A stretch of DNA of 9,412 bases from Salinibacterium sp. GTDB lineage: Bacteria > Actinomycetota > Actinomycetes > Actinomycetales > Microbacteriaceae. This document shows, piece after piece, positions 1 to 6,839 of the stretch. The notes under the pieces were generated by a model, which was given only the letters and a program-made list of their open reading frames with translations, had not been told where the DNA came from and did no database searches. The DNA is taken from assembly GCA_004297555.1 (NCBI GenBank), contig SCSV01000139.1, positions 1 through 9,412 on the forward strand, written 5' to 3'. A program made the translations under genes and the position numbers. Every line of letters starts with the position of its first letter. Position 1 is the stretch's first letter.

Positions 1-149
1 TTTCCCCGCGTCTCGTGATGCCGCGACACCTTGATCTCGAAAGCGATCGCTCTTTCGGCGAGGTGCTCGATCTTTTCGGCCTTCTCGGTGGCGTACTGGC
101 GAAAGCGGTCTGTAACCCCCACGTTTCGGCCGGTGACGGTGATTTCCAC
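1..149 (-). CDS. hpf: Ribosome hibernation promoting factor, N-terminal part (cut by window edge)
   Basis: This is the first 49 codons of a gene that runs off the left edge. The protein starts MEITVTGRNVGVTDRFRQYA and continues with TEKAEKIEHLAERAIAFEIK. That is the opening strand and first long helix of the Hpf/RaiA (YfiA) family, whose members bind the decoding and mRNA channel of the 30S subunit and silence or dimerise ribosomes in slow growth. The GTG start at 147-149 is well supported by a near-perfect AGGAGGT Shine-Dalgarno four bases upstream. It lies 45 bases after comF on the same strand, the usual actinobacterial order (lpqB, comF, hpf, then secA). Whether it is the long form with the C-terminal dimerisation domain cannot be seen here. 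Family identity is confident from the N-terminal pattern; the exact symbol is conventional. Confidence 0.9.
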   Translation of the reverse strand, partial: MEITVTGRNVGVTDRFRQYATEKAEKIEHLAERAIAFEIKVSRHHETRG

Positions 150-153
150 GGTG

Positions 154-160
154 ACCTCCT
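154..160 (-). promoter_or_regulatory. Strong Shine-Dalgarno site of hpf
   Basis: On the minus strand the sequence reads AGGAGGT followed by CACC and then the GTG start of hpf. It is the best ribosome binding site in the window, much stronger than those of mtrB, lpqB or comF. This suggests that hpf is translated independently and at a higher rate than the genes upstream of it in the same transcript. Confidence 0.8.
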
Positions 161-194
161 AGCCCCTGTGCGCGACCGCCTTAGGTTCCAGCGG

Positions 195-878
195 TCATCT
201 TTGCGCGCCTTTGGCCTTACCGTAGTCCTCGCCGCCGCCAATGTCACGCATAGGAAGCAACCTCGGAGTAAAGGCAAGGACCGCCGCGCAGACCACCTCT
301 CCGCGGGCCGCTGAAATGGCCCGTATGGCCTCCCGAATGGTGGCCCCCGAGGTGAGAATGTCGTCCACGACGATGAACGTGCGGCCGGCAAGGTCGCGCC
401 GCGCGGCGAGCGCCCCGACGAGATTCTCGGCGCGATCGGCGAGCGCGAGCGACTTCTGCGAGCCCGTGGAACGCGTGCGAGTGAGCACCCGCGGCGCGGC
501 GAATCCCCCACGAATCAATAGCCGCCGAACCGGGTCATAGCCCCGGCGGCGGTAGGCCGCACGGCTCGTGGGAATGGCGACGAGCTGCGCGGCCGGATGC
601 TCGTGAATCGCGCGGTCGAGAGCGGCCGCAAGGGGAGAAGCGAGGGCGGCCGCGACATCCGTGCGCCCATGGTCTTTGAAGGCCAGTACGACGCGACGGA
701 CCGAGCCCTCGTAACGCAGGGCGCTCACCACGGGGAGCGAATCGACCGAGTGGTGGGTGAGCTGAGGCACGAGCGCTTGGCGGCATTTGGTGCACAGGGC
801 GCGGTCCTCGGCGCCGCAACCCGCGCATGCGACGGGCATGACGAGCGCCGCGAAGTCTCGGAGGGCATCCAGGAGCAT
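195..878 (-). CDS. comF: ComF family phosphoribosyltransferase
   Basis: A 227-residue protein of normal length for the ComF/GntX family. Near the N-terminus two CxxC pairs (C18/C21 and C29/C32, CAGC and CTKC) form the zinc-ribbon-like element. Residues 110-116 (RRRGYDP) correspond to the family RRGxN/DP-type motif, and QKSL near 141-144 with N152 fits the family signature. VVDDILTSGAT at 170-180 is the PRPP-binding loop of type I phosphoribosyltransferases. The family is linked to DNA uptake in competent bacteria, but most actinobacterial members have no proven substrate and could act in nucleotide salvage. The ATG at 878 is the first possible start: an in-frame TGA lies five codons upstream with no GTG or TTG between. 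Its Shine-Dalgarno is weak. It follows lpqB by 62 bases and precedes hpf by 45, so it is probably cotranscribed with both. Confidence 0.9.
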   Translation of the reverse strand: MLLDALRDFAALVMPVACAGCGAEDRALCTKCRQALVPQLTHHSVDSLPVVSALRYEGSVRRVVLAFKDHGRTDVAAALASPLAAALDRAIHEHPAAQLVAIPTSRAAYRRRGYDPVRRLLIRGGFAAPRVLTRTRSTGSQKSLALADRAENLVGALAARRDLAGRTFIVVDDILTSGATIREAIRAISAARGEVVCAAVLAFTPRLLPMRDIGGGEDYGKAKGAQR

Positions 879-940
879 GTCGCCACTGTGTCAACCCAGT
901 CGCGCGAGCACGGGCCCGTCGCCGAAACCCGTGGAGATCG

Positions 941-2605
941 CTACTGCTTCGTCGCGAGCACGGAGGCGACGATGCCCGTACTCACCCAGCCGCCACCGCC
1001 CTGCGGCCGCCAGACCTCGCCGTTCGAGCGCAACAACCGGATTCCGACCAAACCCCCATTGCCGCCCACGATCGTCGTCGCGTCCGGAACCTGGCCGAGG
1101 CTGGCGCTCGCTCCGCCGATCTCGAATGCCGTAATCGCCACTCCCGCACCCGATCGAGACGCGGTTGCCACCGTACGGTCATCCACCCAGGCTGCCCCGA
1201 TCGGCTTGCCCGCCGGTGCTGGTAACAGCAGCAGCGGGCCAAGACCTGTGGGCACGTTCTTGTCGCCGCGAAGGATCCCGGCCACAGCGAGCCGCGGGCC
1301 GCCCGGGGTTGAGAAGTAAAGCAGAAGCCTGGCGCCATCGCGCGACACTGCCAGCGACACAATCGATCCGCCTTGCACGGGGGACTTGGCGGGATGCTCC
1401 AGCCCGCGCTCATCGTGGGTTGTCACTGACGACGCGTTCGCCGCTTGGGCCGACCACACGTATCCGAAGGGGTCGATGGATGGGGCCGAAAGTCCAGGGC
1501 GACGATCGAGCAGGGTCGCCCCGGTCGCGTTTACGAGGTATACCTGACCATCGCCACTGAGCACTGCCGCGGAGTCATTACCGCTGGCCAGCGCGACAGC
1601 CCGCGCCTTCAGCCGAACTACTGCACCACTCACCCCCGGCACCGATTCGATGCCGGAACCGGAATCGAAGCCGAACCCAGTGGGGGTTCCGACCAACACG
1701 GGTGCGTCGACGCCGGGATCGACGACTGCCGATGAAGTGTCGGCAGTCAATTCCGCCGAGGCCACGGTGAGCACCACGTCGCTCACGCCAAGCGTGACAG
1801 CGAGTTGCTGGCGCATGCGCGCACGGTCGAGGGTCGACGCCGAAAGCGCACGGGCGTTCAGGTCTACGACAACCGAGCCGCCCCGAGATTGCACCCCACC
1901 CCGACCAAGCGCCGTGCCGACAGGAAATGCGCTGCGCACCGAACCGCTGAGCCAACTCGCGGGCCCGGCGAGAAGAGTGCGCGCGATGCGCACGGAGACG
2001 GTCGCCCGGGCCGGGAACCACCGAACGTCGGGCACGAGGTAGCCGAAGCTCGGATCGAAGAAGTAGAGCGCTCGCTCTGTGAACACAACCCTGAACGAAC
2101 TTTGCGAGAGCACGATGCCGTCGGGCGCCCTACTGATGCGCCACTGGCCATGTTCCTTCACGAAGCGGAACTCCAGTCCCTGCACCCGAGGTTTCTGCTC
2201 GAAGTAGCGCCCGTCAGCATCAACGCGCGCCGTGCTGGTGAGGGAGTAGATCGTCGAGTTGCGAGCCGGTCCCGCTTTCGTTGTGACGTTGCTCGTTCGA
2301 ATCAGCACCCGCGCATCCGGATCCCAGTTTCGCGCGAGATCCGCCGAGAGAAACTCGCGGGCGATCGCATAGTCGCCCTGCGGGCCGCGCATCGCTTGCA
2401 TGAAGTCCGCGAGAATCTCCTCCTGGGTCGCCCCCGCGCGCGGCCCAGAGGGCAGAACCACGAATTCGGGGTCGAGCTGCTCGGTGATGATCGGCCCCGA
2501 CTGCACGCCCCCGGAGGTCGGGATGCCCGCGCAGCCGCACAGCACCAGAACAGCCACGACCGCCCAGGCCGCGCCGGTCACCCGCCTACGCATTCTCACC
2601 ACCAC
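941..2605 (-). CDS. lpqB: Lipoprotein LpqB (GerMN domain plus beta-propeller), MtrAB accessory
   Basis: A 554-residue lipoprotein. Basic residues RMRRR are followed by a hydrophobic stretch (12-22) and a lipobox LCGC, placing the lipidated cysteine at residue 25. Residues about 45-190 fit the LpqB N-terminal region, and about 195-285 (RTLLAGP near 209-215, then DLNARALSAS) fit a GerMN sporulation/germination-type domain. The remainder, about 305-554, resembles the LpqB C-terminal propeller with repeated short beta-rich segments. In mycobacteria LpqB interacts with the extracellular part of MtrB and affects MtrA phosphorylation and cell division; the same role here is inferred from sequence and synteny. 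The start is uncertain: in-frame codons GTG-GTG-GTG-AGA-ATG give possible starts at 2605, 2602, 2599 and 2593, all keeping the lipobox. Any of them overlaps the end of mtrB (8 to 20 bases), implying translational coupling. Confidence 0.93.
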   Translation of the reverse strand: MVVRMRRRVTGAAWAVVAVLVLCGCAGIPTSGGVQSGPIITEQLDPEFVVLPSGPRAGATQEEILADFMQAMRGPQGDYAIAREFLSADLARNWDPDARVLIRTSNVTTKAGPARNSTIYSLTSTARVDADGRYFEQKPRVQGLEFRFVKEHGQWRISRAPDGIVLSQSSFRVVFTERALYFFDPSFGYLVPDVRWFPARATVSVRIARTLLAGPASWLSGSVRSAFPVGTALGRGGVQSRGGSVVVDLNARALSASTLDRARMRQQLAVTLGVSDVVLTVASAELTADTSSAVVDPGVDAPVLVGTPTGFGFDSGSGIESVPGVSGAVVRLKARAVALASGNDSAAVLSGDGQVYLVNATGATLLDRRPGLSAPSIDPFGYVWSAQAANASSVTTHDERGLEHPAKSPVQGGSIVSLAVSRDGARLLLYFSTPGGPRLAVAGILRGDKNVPTGLGPLLLLPAPAGKPIGAAWVDDRTVATASRSGAGVAITAFEIGGASASLGQVPDATTIVGGNGGLVGIRLLRSNGEVWRPQGGGGWVSTGIVASVLATKQ

Positions 2606-4190
2606 CCACGTCGTCGCTCGGCGGAAGGCCCAGCGGCGAGGACTCGAGCATCCCGCCGCGCACTCGCGGCAGGGTCAGGCGGAAGCACGAGCCCTGGCCC
2701 GGTTCCGACCACACCTCGAGCCACCCGCCGTGCAAGGCCGCATCTTCGAGGGCGATCGCGAGACCGAGTCCAGTGCCACCGGTGGTGCGCCGCCGCGAGG
2801 GGTCGGCACGCCAGAAGCGGTCGAAGACGCGCTCGGTGGCGACCTTGGACATGCCGACACCGTAGTCGCGCACCGCGATTGCCACGGCGTTCTCGTCGCT
2901 GTCGACCCAAAGAGCAATGGGCTTGCCCTCACCGTGGTCGATCGCGTTGCCAAGCAGATTCCGCAGAATGCGACGAATGCGCCGCGAATCCACTTCGGCC
3001 TCGAAGTACCCGCCGGGGGCGACAAGGCGCAACTGGGACCCGCGAGCTTGGGCGAGTGACGACACGCTCTCGATCGCGTCCTCGACGAGTCGCACCAAGT
3101 TCACCGATTCGGACTCCATCTCCACCGCACCGGCGTCGTACCGGCTCATCTCAAGCAGATCGCCAAGGAGCAATTCAAACCGCTCAACCTGGGTGTGCAG
3201 TAACTCGGCGCTGCGCGCCGTCGCCGGCGGGAAGGTGTCGCGCTGATCGTAGAGCACGTCGCCGGCAAGCCGGATCGTGGTGAGCGGCGTGCGCAGCTCG
3301 TGGGAGACATCCGAGACGAAGCGCTGTTGCACTTGGGAGAGTGTCGCGAGCCGGGTGATCTGCTGCTGCAGGCTCGCGGCCATGCCATTGAAGGATCGGG
3401 CGAGGGTCGCGATCACGTCTTCGCCCTTCACCGGGATGCGCACCTCCAGTTGGCCGGCGGCAAGTTTCTCGCTCGTCTCGGCGGCAAGTCGCACCGGCGC
3501 GACGACGAGTCGCACGACAAGGTAGACCACTGCGAGCAACAGCAGCACGAGAGCCAGACCGCCCAGCAGGAGAGTCTGCTGCACAGCGCCGAGCGTCTGC
3601 TGGGCATCCCGAATGTTGTAAATCAGGTAGAGCTCGTACTGAGTGCCGTGCACGTCGAGCGTGGAACCGAAGACCAGGCCCGGGTCGGTCGTGCCGTTCT
3701 CCTGCGGCAGCCCAACCGACTGCCAGTGGGTGCGCGGCTCCGCGGAGTTCTCCACCGCCGAGCGCATTGACGCCGAGATCACCGTTTTGGTATCGAGCCC
3801 AGGCGATTGGATGTCGGCCGGAGTGCGCGGCCCCTCCTGGCCAGGTGTGCGCAAGATGGCGAACGAGGTACCGCCCGTGCTCGATGCCGCGCTCGCAATC
3901 GCCTCCGCGGCATCTTGCATGGTGACCTCAAGGTCCTCCGAACCGAGCTGCTCGGCCGCATTATTGAAGACGCGCTGCCCCGCGATCGTGGCGGTCTCGG
4001 AGGTGTTCGTCAACTGGTCGCGCCGCGCATCGAAGAGACTGCTGCCGACACTGAACGACATGTAGGCACCGATGACTCCGATGGCCACGCTCGAGAGGGC
4101 GAGGGTCGCGGCGATCGTGCGCAATTGCAACGACGACCGCCAGAGTTTGGCCAGCCGCTCAAGCCAGGCGCGCCAGTCGAACTCGATCAT
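2586..4190 (-). CDS. mtrB: Sensor histidine kinase MtrB
   Basis: A 534-residue membrane histidine kinase. Transmembrane segment 1 is at about 24-46, an extracytoplasmic sensor region at 47-205, transmembrane segment 2 at about 206-230, and a HAMP domain at 231-280. The HisKA domain has the phosphoacceptor H297 in FVSDVSHELRTPL. The ATPase domain shows the N box (NLLGNAIDHG, N415), G1 box (RDYGVGMS, 441-448), F box (VFDRFWR, 455-461) and G2 box (GGTGLGLAIA, 471-480), so all catalytic motifs are present. MtrB phosphorylates MtrA and links cell wall growth and osmotic state to gene expression in actinobacteria. The open frame extends 50 codons further upstream inside mtrA. I chose the ATG at 4190 because MIEFDWRAWLERL leads naturally into the membrane segment and lies five bases after the mtrA stop. 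The Shine-Dalgarno there is poor, so translation probably depends on mtrA. Confidence 0.96.
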   Translation of the reverse strand: MIEFDWRAWLERLAKLWRSSLQLRTIAATLALSSVAIGVIGAYMSFSVGSSLFDARRDQLTNTSETATIAGQRVFNNAAEQLGSEDLEVTMQDAAEAIASAASSTGGTSFAILRTPGQEGPRTPADIQSPGLDTKTVISASMRSAVENSAEPRTHWQSVGLPQENGTTDPGLVFGSTLDVHGTQYELYLIYNIRDAQQTLGAVQQTLLLGGLALVLLLLAVVYLVVRLVVAPVRLAAETSEKLAAGQLEVRIPVKGEDVIATLARSFNGMAASLQQQITRLATLSQVQQRFVSDVSHELRTPLTTIRLAGDVLYDQRDTFPPATARSAELLHTQVERFELLLGDLLEMSRYDAGAVEMESESVNLVRLVEDAIESVSSLAQARGSQLRLVAPGGYFEAEVDSRRIRRILRNLLGNAIDHGEGKPIALWVDSDENAVAIAVRDYGVGMSKVATERVFDRFWRADPSRRRTTGGTGLGLAIALEDAALHGGWLEVWSEPGQGSCFRLTLPRVRGGMLESSPLGLPPSDDVGGGENA

Positions 4191-4195
4191 CGCCG

Positions 4196-4876
4196 CTAGG
4201 TCGTGCTTCCCGCGCGATAACCGATGCCACGCACGGTGGTCACGATCTTGGGGTTGTCGGGGTCTTCTTCGACCTTGGCTCGTAGCCGCTGCACGTGCAC
4301 GTTGACGAGTCGGGTGTCGGCCTTGTACTGATAGCCCCACACCTCCTCAAGCAGCATTTCTCGGGTGAAGACCTGATTCGGTTTGAGCGCGAGCGCGAGC
4401 AGGAGGTCGAACTCGAGCGGGGTCAGGTTGATCGGCGTCTCACCGCGCTTGACCTCGTGCCCCGGAACGTCGAGCACGAGGTCGCCGAGCTGCACCGATT
4501 GGGCGGCGGTCTCCACCGTCGGCCGAAGGCGGGTGCGGATGCGTGCGACGAGTTCCTTGGGATTGAACGGCTTGACCACATAATCGTCGGCTCCGCTCTC
4601 CAGGCCCTTGACGACATCCGAGGTATCGCTCTTGGCCGTGAGCATGATGATCGGGATGCCCGACTCCGCCCGAATCCGCGCGCACACCTCGATGCCGTCA
4701 ACGCCGGGAAGCATGAGGTCGAGAAGCACAAGATCGGGCTGGGACGCATGGAACGCGTCGAGCGCGCTGGAGCCGTCTTCGCAGAAGGAGGGCTCGAATC
4801 CCGCACTGCGCAGAACGATCCCGATCATCTCTGCGAGGGCGGTATCGTCGTCGACTACAAGAATTCGCGCGTTCAA
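4196..4876 (-). CDS. mtrA: DNA-binding response regulator MtrA (OmpR family)
   Basis: A 226-residue OmpR/PhoB-type regulator. The receiver domain (1-120) has the acidic cluster D9-D11, phosphoacceptor D53 in LVLLDLMLPGVDG, T80 and K102 in VVKPFNP. The winged-helix domain (about 130-226) includes LTPLEFDLLLALA, the recognition region TRLVNVHVQRLRAKVEED, and the terminal hairpin VTTVRGIGYRAG. Phosphorylated by MtrB, MtrA in actinobacteria controls envelope, division and replication-linked genes. Two TTG starts are possible, at 4888 and 4876. I prefer 4876: it gives MNARILVVDDD, matching the short N-terminus usual for MtrA, and has GAGGG a few bases upstream, whereas 4888 adds four residues that include that ribosome site. 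No ATG or GTG start is available near here. It is the first gene of the minus-strand operon. Confidence 0.96.
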   Translation of the reverse strand: MNARILVVDDDTALAEMIGIVLRSAGFEPSFCEDGSSALDAFHASQPDLVLLDLMLPGVDGIEVCARIRAESGIPIIMLTAKSDTSDVVKGLESGADDYVVKPFNPKELVARIRTRLRPTVETAAQSVQLGDLVLDVPGHEVKRGETPINLTPLEFDLLLALALKPNQVFTREMLLEEVWGYQYKADTRLVNVHVQRLRAKVEEDPDNPKIVTTVRGIGYRAGSTT

Positions 4877-4879
4877 TTG

Positions 4880-4884
4880 CCCTC
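4880..4884 (-). promoter_or_regulatory. Shine-Dalgarno (GAGGG) deciding the TTG start of mtrA
   Basis: On the minus strand GAGGG stands three bases before the TTG at 4876. The spacing is short but acceptable. It lies inside the coding region if the alternative TTG at 4888 is used, so it argues for the downstream start. Confidence 0.5.
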
Positions 4885-4920
4885 GCAAGTCAATCGGCCC
4901 CGAAACGAGAGGTCTGAGGG

Positions 4921-4950
4921 CTTTCGCACAAGAGTAGTCGAGTGTGAAAG
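4921..4950. repeat. Imperfect inverted repeat in the divergent promoter region
   Basis: The left arm CTTTCGCACA (4921-4930) and right arm TGTGAAAG (4943-4950) are complementary over eight pairs. CTTT pairs with AAAG and CACA with TGTG, with a two-base bulge (CG) in the left arm and a 12-base centre. The repeat lies midway between the two operons, 45 bases before the mtrA start and about 60 before the opposite gene. It has no following T run, so it is not a typical terminator. It could be an operator or a 5' UTR hairpin, or chance. Confidence 0.45.
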
Positions 4951-4997
4951 CATGAACGCGATCGTTGGGAACAGGTAGACCAGCCGGTCAATCGAAC

Positions 4998-5001
4998 AGG
5001 G
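4998..5001 (+). promoter_or_regulatory. Shine-Dalgarno (AGGG) favouring the GTG start at 5011
   Basis: AGGG stands nine bases before the GTG at 5011. It directly abuts the alternative ATG at 5002 and so could not serve that codon. This is the reason for choosing GTG. Confidence 0.4.
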
Positions 5002-5010
5002 ATGGATGAC

Positions 5011-6177
5011 GTGACCGACAGCACCTCGTGGCAACCTCCGGTGAGCGGCGCGAGCACGCCGCCGCCCTCGCCCTTCGCTGCGCCCCCGAGCATGCCGTCT
5101 GCCCCGAACGCCGGCTGGACACCGCCGCCGAAACCCGGACTCATTCCGCTTCGGCCGCTCACCCTGGGCACGATCCTCGCTGCGCCGTTCCGGCTGTTGC
5201 GCAAGAACCCGCGGCCGCTCTTGGCGTACTCGTTGCTCCTCACCGGGGCCGTCTCACTGCTGACGCTGGCCTCGGTGGGCGGTGTCACGTACCTCGCCAA
5301 CAGTCGAATTTCCAATGCGACCTCGAAAGACGCTGCCGCCATCGGCGCCGGAAACGTGTTCGCTGGGATCCTCAGCATCTTGGTGCCCGTGATCTTTTCG
5401 ATCATCGTCTCGGTGATCCTCGAAGGCATTGTCATCATGGAGGTCTCTCGCGCCACTCTCGGCGAGAAGCTCACCTTCGCCGGGCTTTGGCGAGGCATCC
5501 GCGGTCGCGTTGGCGCCCTGATCGGATGGGCCGCAATTGCAACTGCCGCGACCCTCGTCGCACTGCTCGTGCTCGGCGGGTTGATTACGATCATTGTCAT
5601 TGCGTTTGGCCCAGCAGGAGTCGTAATTGGCGTGCTGCTGGGCATCGTGGCGTTTCTCGGCGGCATCGTTGTCGCGACGTGGCTCAGCACACGCTTGTCA
5701 TTCGTGTCGAGCGCTCTGGTCTTGGAAAGGCTTCCACTGCGCGAGGCGATACGCAGATCGTGGTCGCTGTCAATCGGCTTCTTCTGGAAAACATTGGGGA
5801 TCCATCTGCTCGTCGCGTTCATCTTGCAGACAGCAATCAGCATCATTTCGTTCCCGATCCAGTTGGCCGTCATGCTCACCTCGGGCGTGCTCGAACCAAA
5901 TGGCGAAACGAATCCCGGTACCGCGTATTTCATCTTCTACGGGCTCTCGCTTGTGGTCACGGTGATCACTGGAGCAATCGCAACGGTTGTCGAGTCGGCA
6001 ACAATCGGCTTGATCTACCTCGACATCCGCATGCGCAAGGAGGGGCTCGACATGGAGCTCGCCCACTTCGTAGAAGCGCGCCAAGCCGGCGATTCAACGC
6101 TCGCCGACCCGTACCTCAGTCGTCCAGGGGCAACCACTGTGCCGCCCGTGGCCGCCCCGGGGTCGCCTTGGGCGTGA
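5011..6177 (+). CDS. Polytopic membrane protein, GPDPase membrane-domain type
   Basis: A membrane protein of 388 residues (391 if the in-frame ATG at 5002 is used). The first 47 residues are rich in proline, serine and alanine and probably disordered. After PLTLGTILAAPFRLLRKNP, about six hydrophobic segments follow at roughly 72-94, 117-144, 169-197, 201-226, 259-287 and 305-333. The protein ends in a cytoplasmic tail containing YLDIRMRKEGLDMEL. This pattern is that of the glycerophosphoryl diester phosphodiesterase membrane-domain family (PF10110-like), but no phosphodiesterase catalytic domain is present, so an enzymatic role should not be assumed. It is the first gene of the plus-strand operon. 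Its stop overlaps the start of the DUF4129 gene (GTGA), implying coupling. A scaffold or envelope-complex role is suggested only by the neighbours. Confidence 0.85.
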   Translation: MTDSTSWQPPVSGASTPPPSPFAAPPSMPSAPNAGWTPPPKPGLIPLRPLTLGTILAAPFRLLRKNPRPLLAYSLLLTGAVSLLTLASVGGVTYLANSRISNATSKDAAAIGAGNVFAGILSILVPVIFSIIVSVILEGIVIMEVSRATLGEKLTFAGLWRGIRGRVGALIGWAAIATAATLVALLVLGGLITIIVIAFGPAGVVIGVLLGIVAFLGGIVVATWLSTRLSFVSSALVLERLPLREAIRRSWSLSIGFFWKTLGIHLLVAFILQTAISIISFPIQLAVMLTSGVLEPNGETNPGTAYFIFYGLSLVVTVITGAIATVVESATIGLIYLDIRMRKEGLDMELAHFVEARQAGDSTLADPYLSRPGATTVPPVAAPGSPWA

Positions 6178-6839
6178 CCGCCGCCGTGATCCCGGGTCTC
6201 ATCCTGGATGTGCCGGTAGACCCCGATGCCCCCGTCGCGAGCGATTGGCTTGCGACAGAACTTGCCAAGCCCCAGTACCAAGCTGCGAAGCCAACGCTCT
6301 TCGATCAACTCGCCAAGGCGATTTCAGATTGGCTCAATTCGCTTCAGCCTCGTGCCGGGCACGCCCCACCCTCGTTCTTTACACTCCCGTCGGTGCTGGT
6401 GATCATCGCCATCGCCGTGATAGTCATCGCCTTCCTGATTTTCGGTCTCCCGCGCTTGAATCGGCGCAGTAAGGTCACTGGATCCCTGTTCGGAGACGAC
6501 GACGATCGCGATTCCACCCGCATTCGACGAAATGCCGAAAATTCGGCCCGCCGCGGCGACTACACCACTGCGATTGTCGAAATGTTCCGGGCTGTCGCAC
6601 GCGGCCTTGCCGAACGCACCATCGTGTCAACCAATCCCGGCACGACGGCGAGGGACTTCTCGACCCGTGCGGGCGCAGTGTTCACCGATCACACCGAGCA
6701 ACTCGCACGCGCCGGGGAGGCGTTCGACCTGGTGCGCTACCTCGGCCGGGCAGGAACAATCGAGCAATACCAAGAGGTGGCGAACCTCGAGCGCGAGTTG
6801 CGCTCGCTCAAGCCGGCTCGCGACCTGGTCGACGCATGA
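6174..6839 (+). CDS. DUF4129 domain-containing membrane protein
   Basis: A 221-residue protein with a GTG start that shares bases with the preceding stop (GTGA at 6174-6177). A short external N-terminal region includes VPVDPDAP and ELAKPQYQAAKPT, the pattern usual before the membrane segment in actinobacterial DUF4129 proteins. One membrane span follows at about 71-92 (LPSVLVIIAIAVIVIAFLIF). The C-terminal part, about 115-215, is helical and predicted to be cytoplasmic: RRNAENSARRGDYTTAIVEM, then FRAVARGLAER, TNPGTTARDF and FDLVRYLGR, which is the DUF4129 core. The family occurs with MoxR ATPases and DUF58 proteins, and its biochemical role is unknown. The frame stays open far upstream (from 5028), but that part is out of frame with the preceding gene and has no membrane-protein character, so it is a shadow. 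Confidence 0.88.
   Translation: MTAAVIPGLILDVPVDPDAPVASDWLATELAKPQYQAAKPTLFDQLAKAISDWLNSLQPRAGHAPPSFFTLPSVLVIIAIAVIVIAFLIFGLPRLNRRSKVTGSLFGDDDDRDSTRIRRNAENSARRGDYTTAIVEMFRAVARGLAERTIVSTNPGTTARDFSTRAGAVFTDHTEQLARAGEAFDLVRYLGRAGTIEQYQEVANLERELRSLKPARDLVDA

Larger units (their letters stand above)
4877..5010. promoter_or_regulatory. Divergent control region between mtrA and the moxR-cluster operon
   Basis: These 134 bases separate two head-to-head operons and must hold promoters for both. No textbook -35/-10 pair stands out on either strand. For mtrA, TACTCT (4931-4936, minus strand) fits the loose actinobacterial TAnnnT -10 pattern but has no good -35. For the plus operon, TTGGGA (4965-4970) is a poor -35 candidate with no clear -10. 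The main structured element is the inverted repeat at 4921-4950. The promoter function is inferred from gene orientation, not from a recognised box. Confidence 0.6.

Noticed and set aside
889..894. TTGACA (minus strand) just upstream of comF as a -35 box
   Set aside because: The matching -10 would fall inside the comF coding sequence, downstream of its start, so it cannot drive the annotated gene.
1805..3283. A 492-codon open frame on the plus strand opposite lpqB and mtrB
   Set aside because: It is antisense to two genes with clear family motifs, and its product is arginine- and proline-rich with no recognisable domain, as expected of a shadow frame in high-GC DNA.
4888..4893. TTGACT (minus strand) before mtrA as a -35 box
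   Set aside because: A -10 at normal spacing would lie inside mtrA, after its start.
4890..5933. A 347-codon open frame on the minus strand opposite the first plus-strand operon gene
   Set aside because: It is the complement of a hydrophobic membrane protein, which gives long stop-free frames rich in threonine, methionine and proline. It has no recognisable motif.
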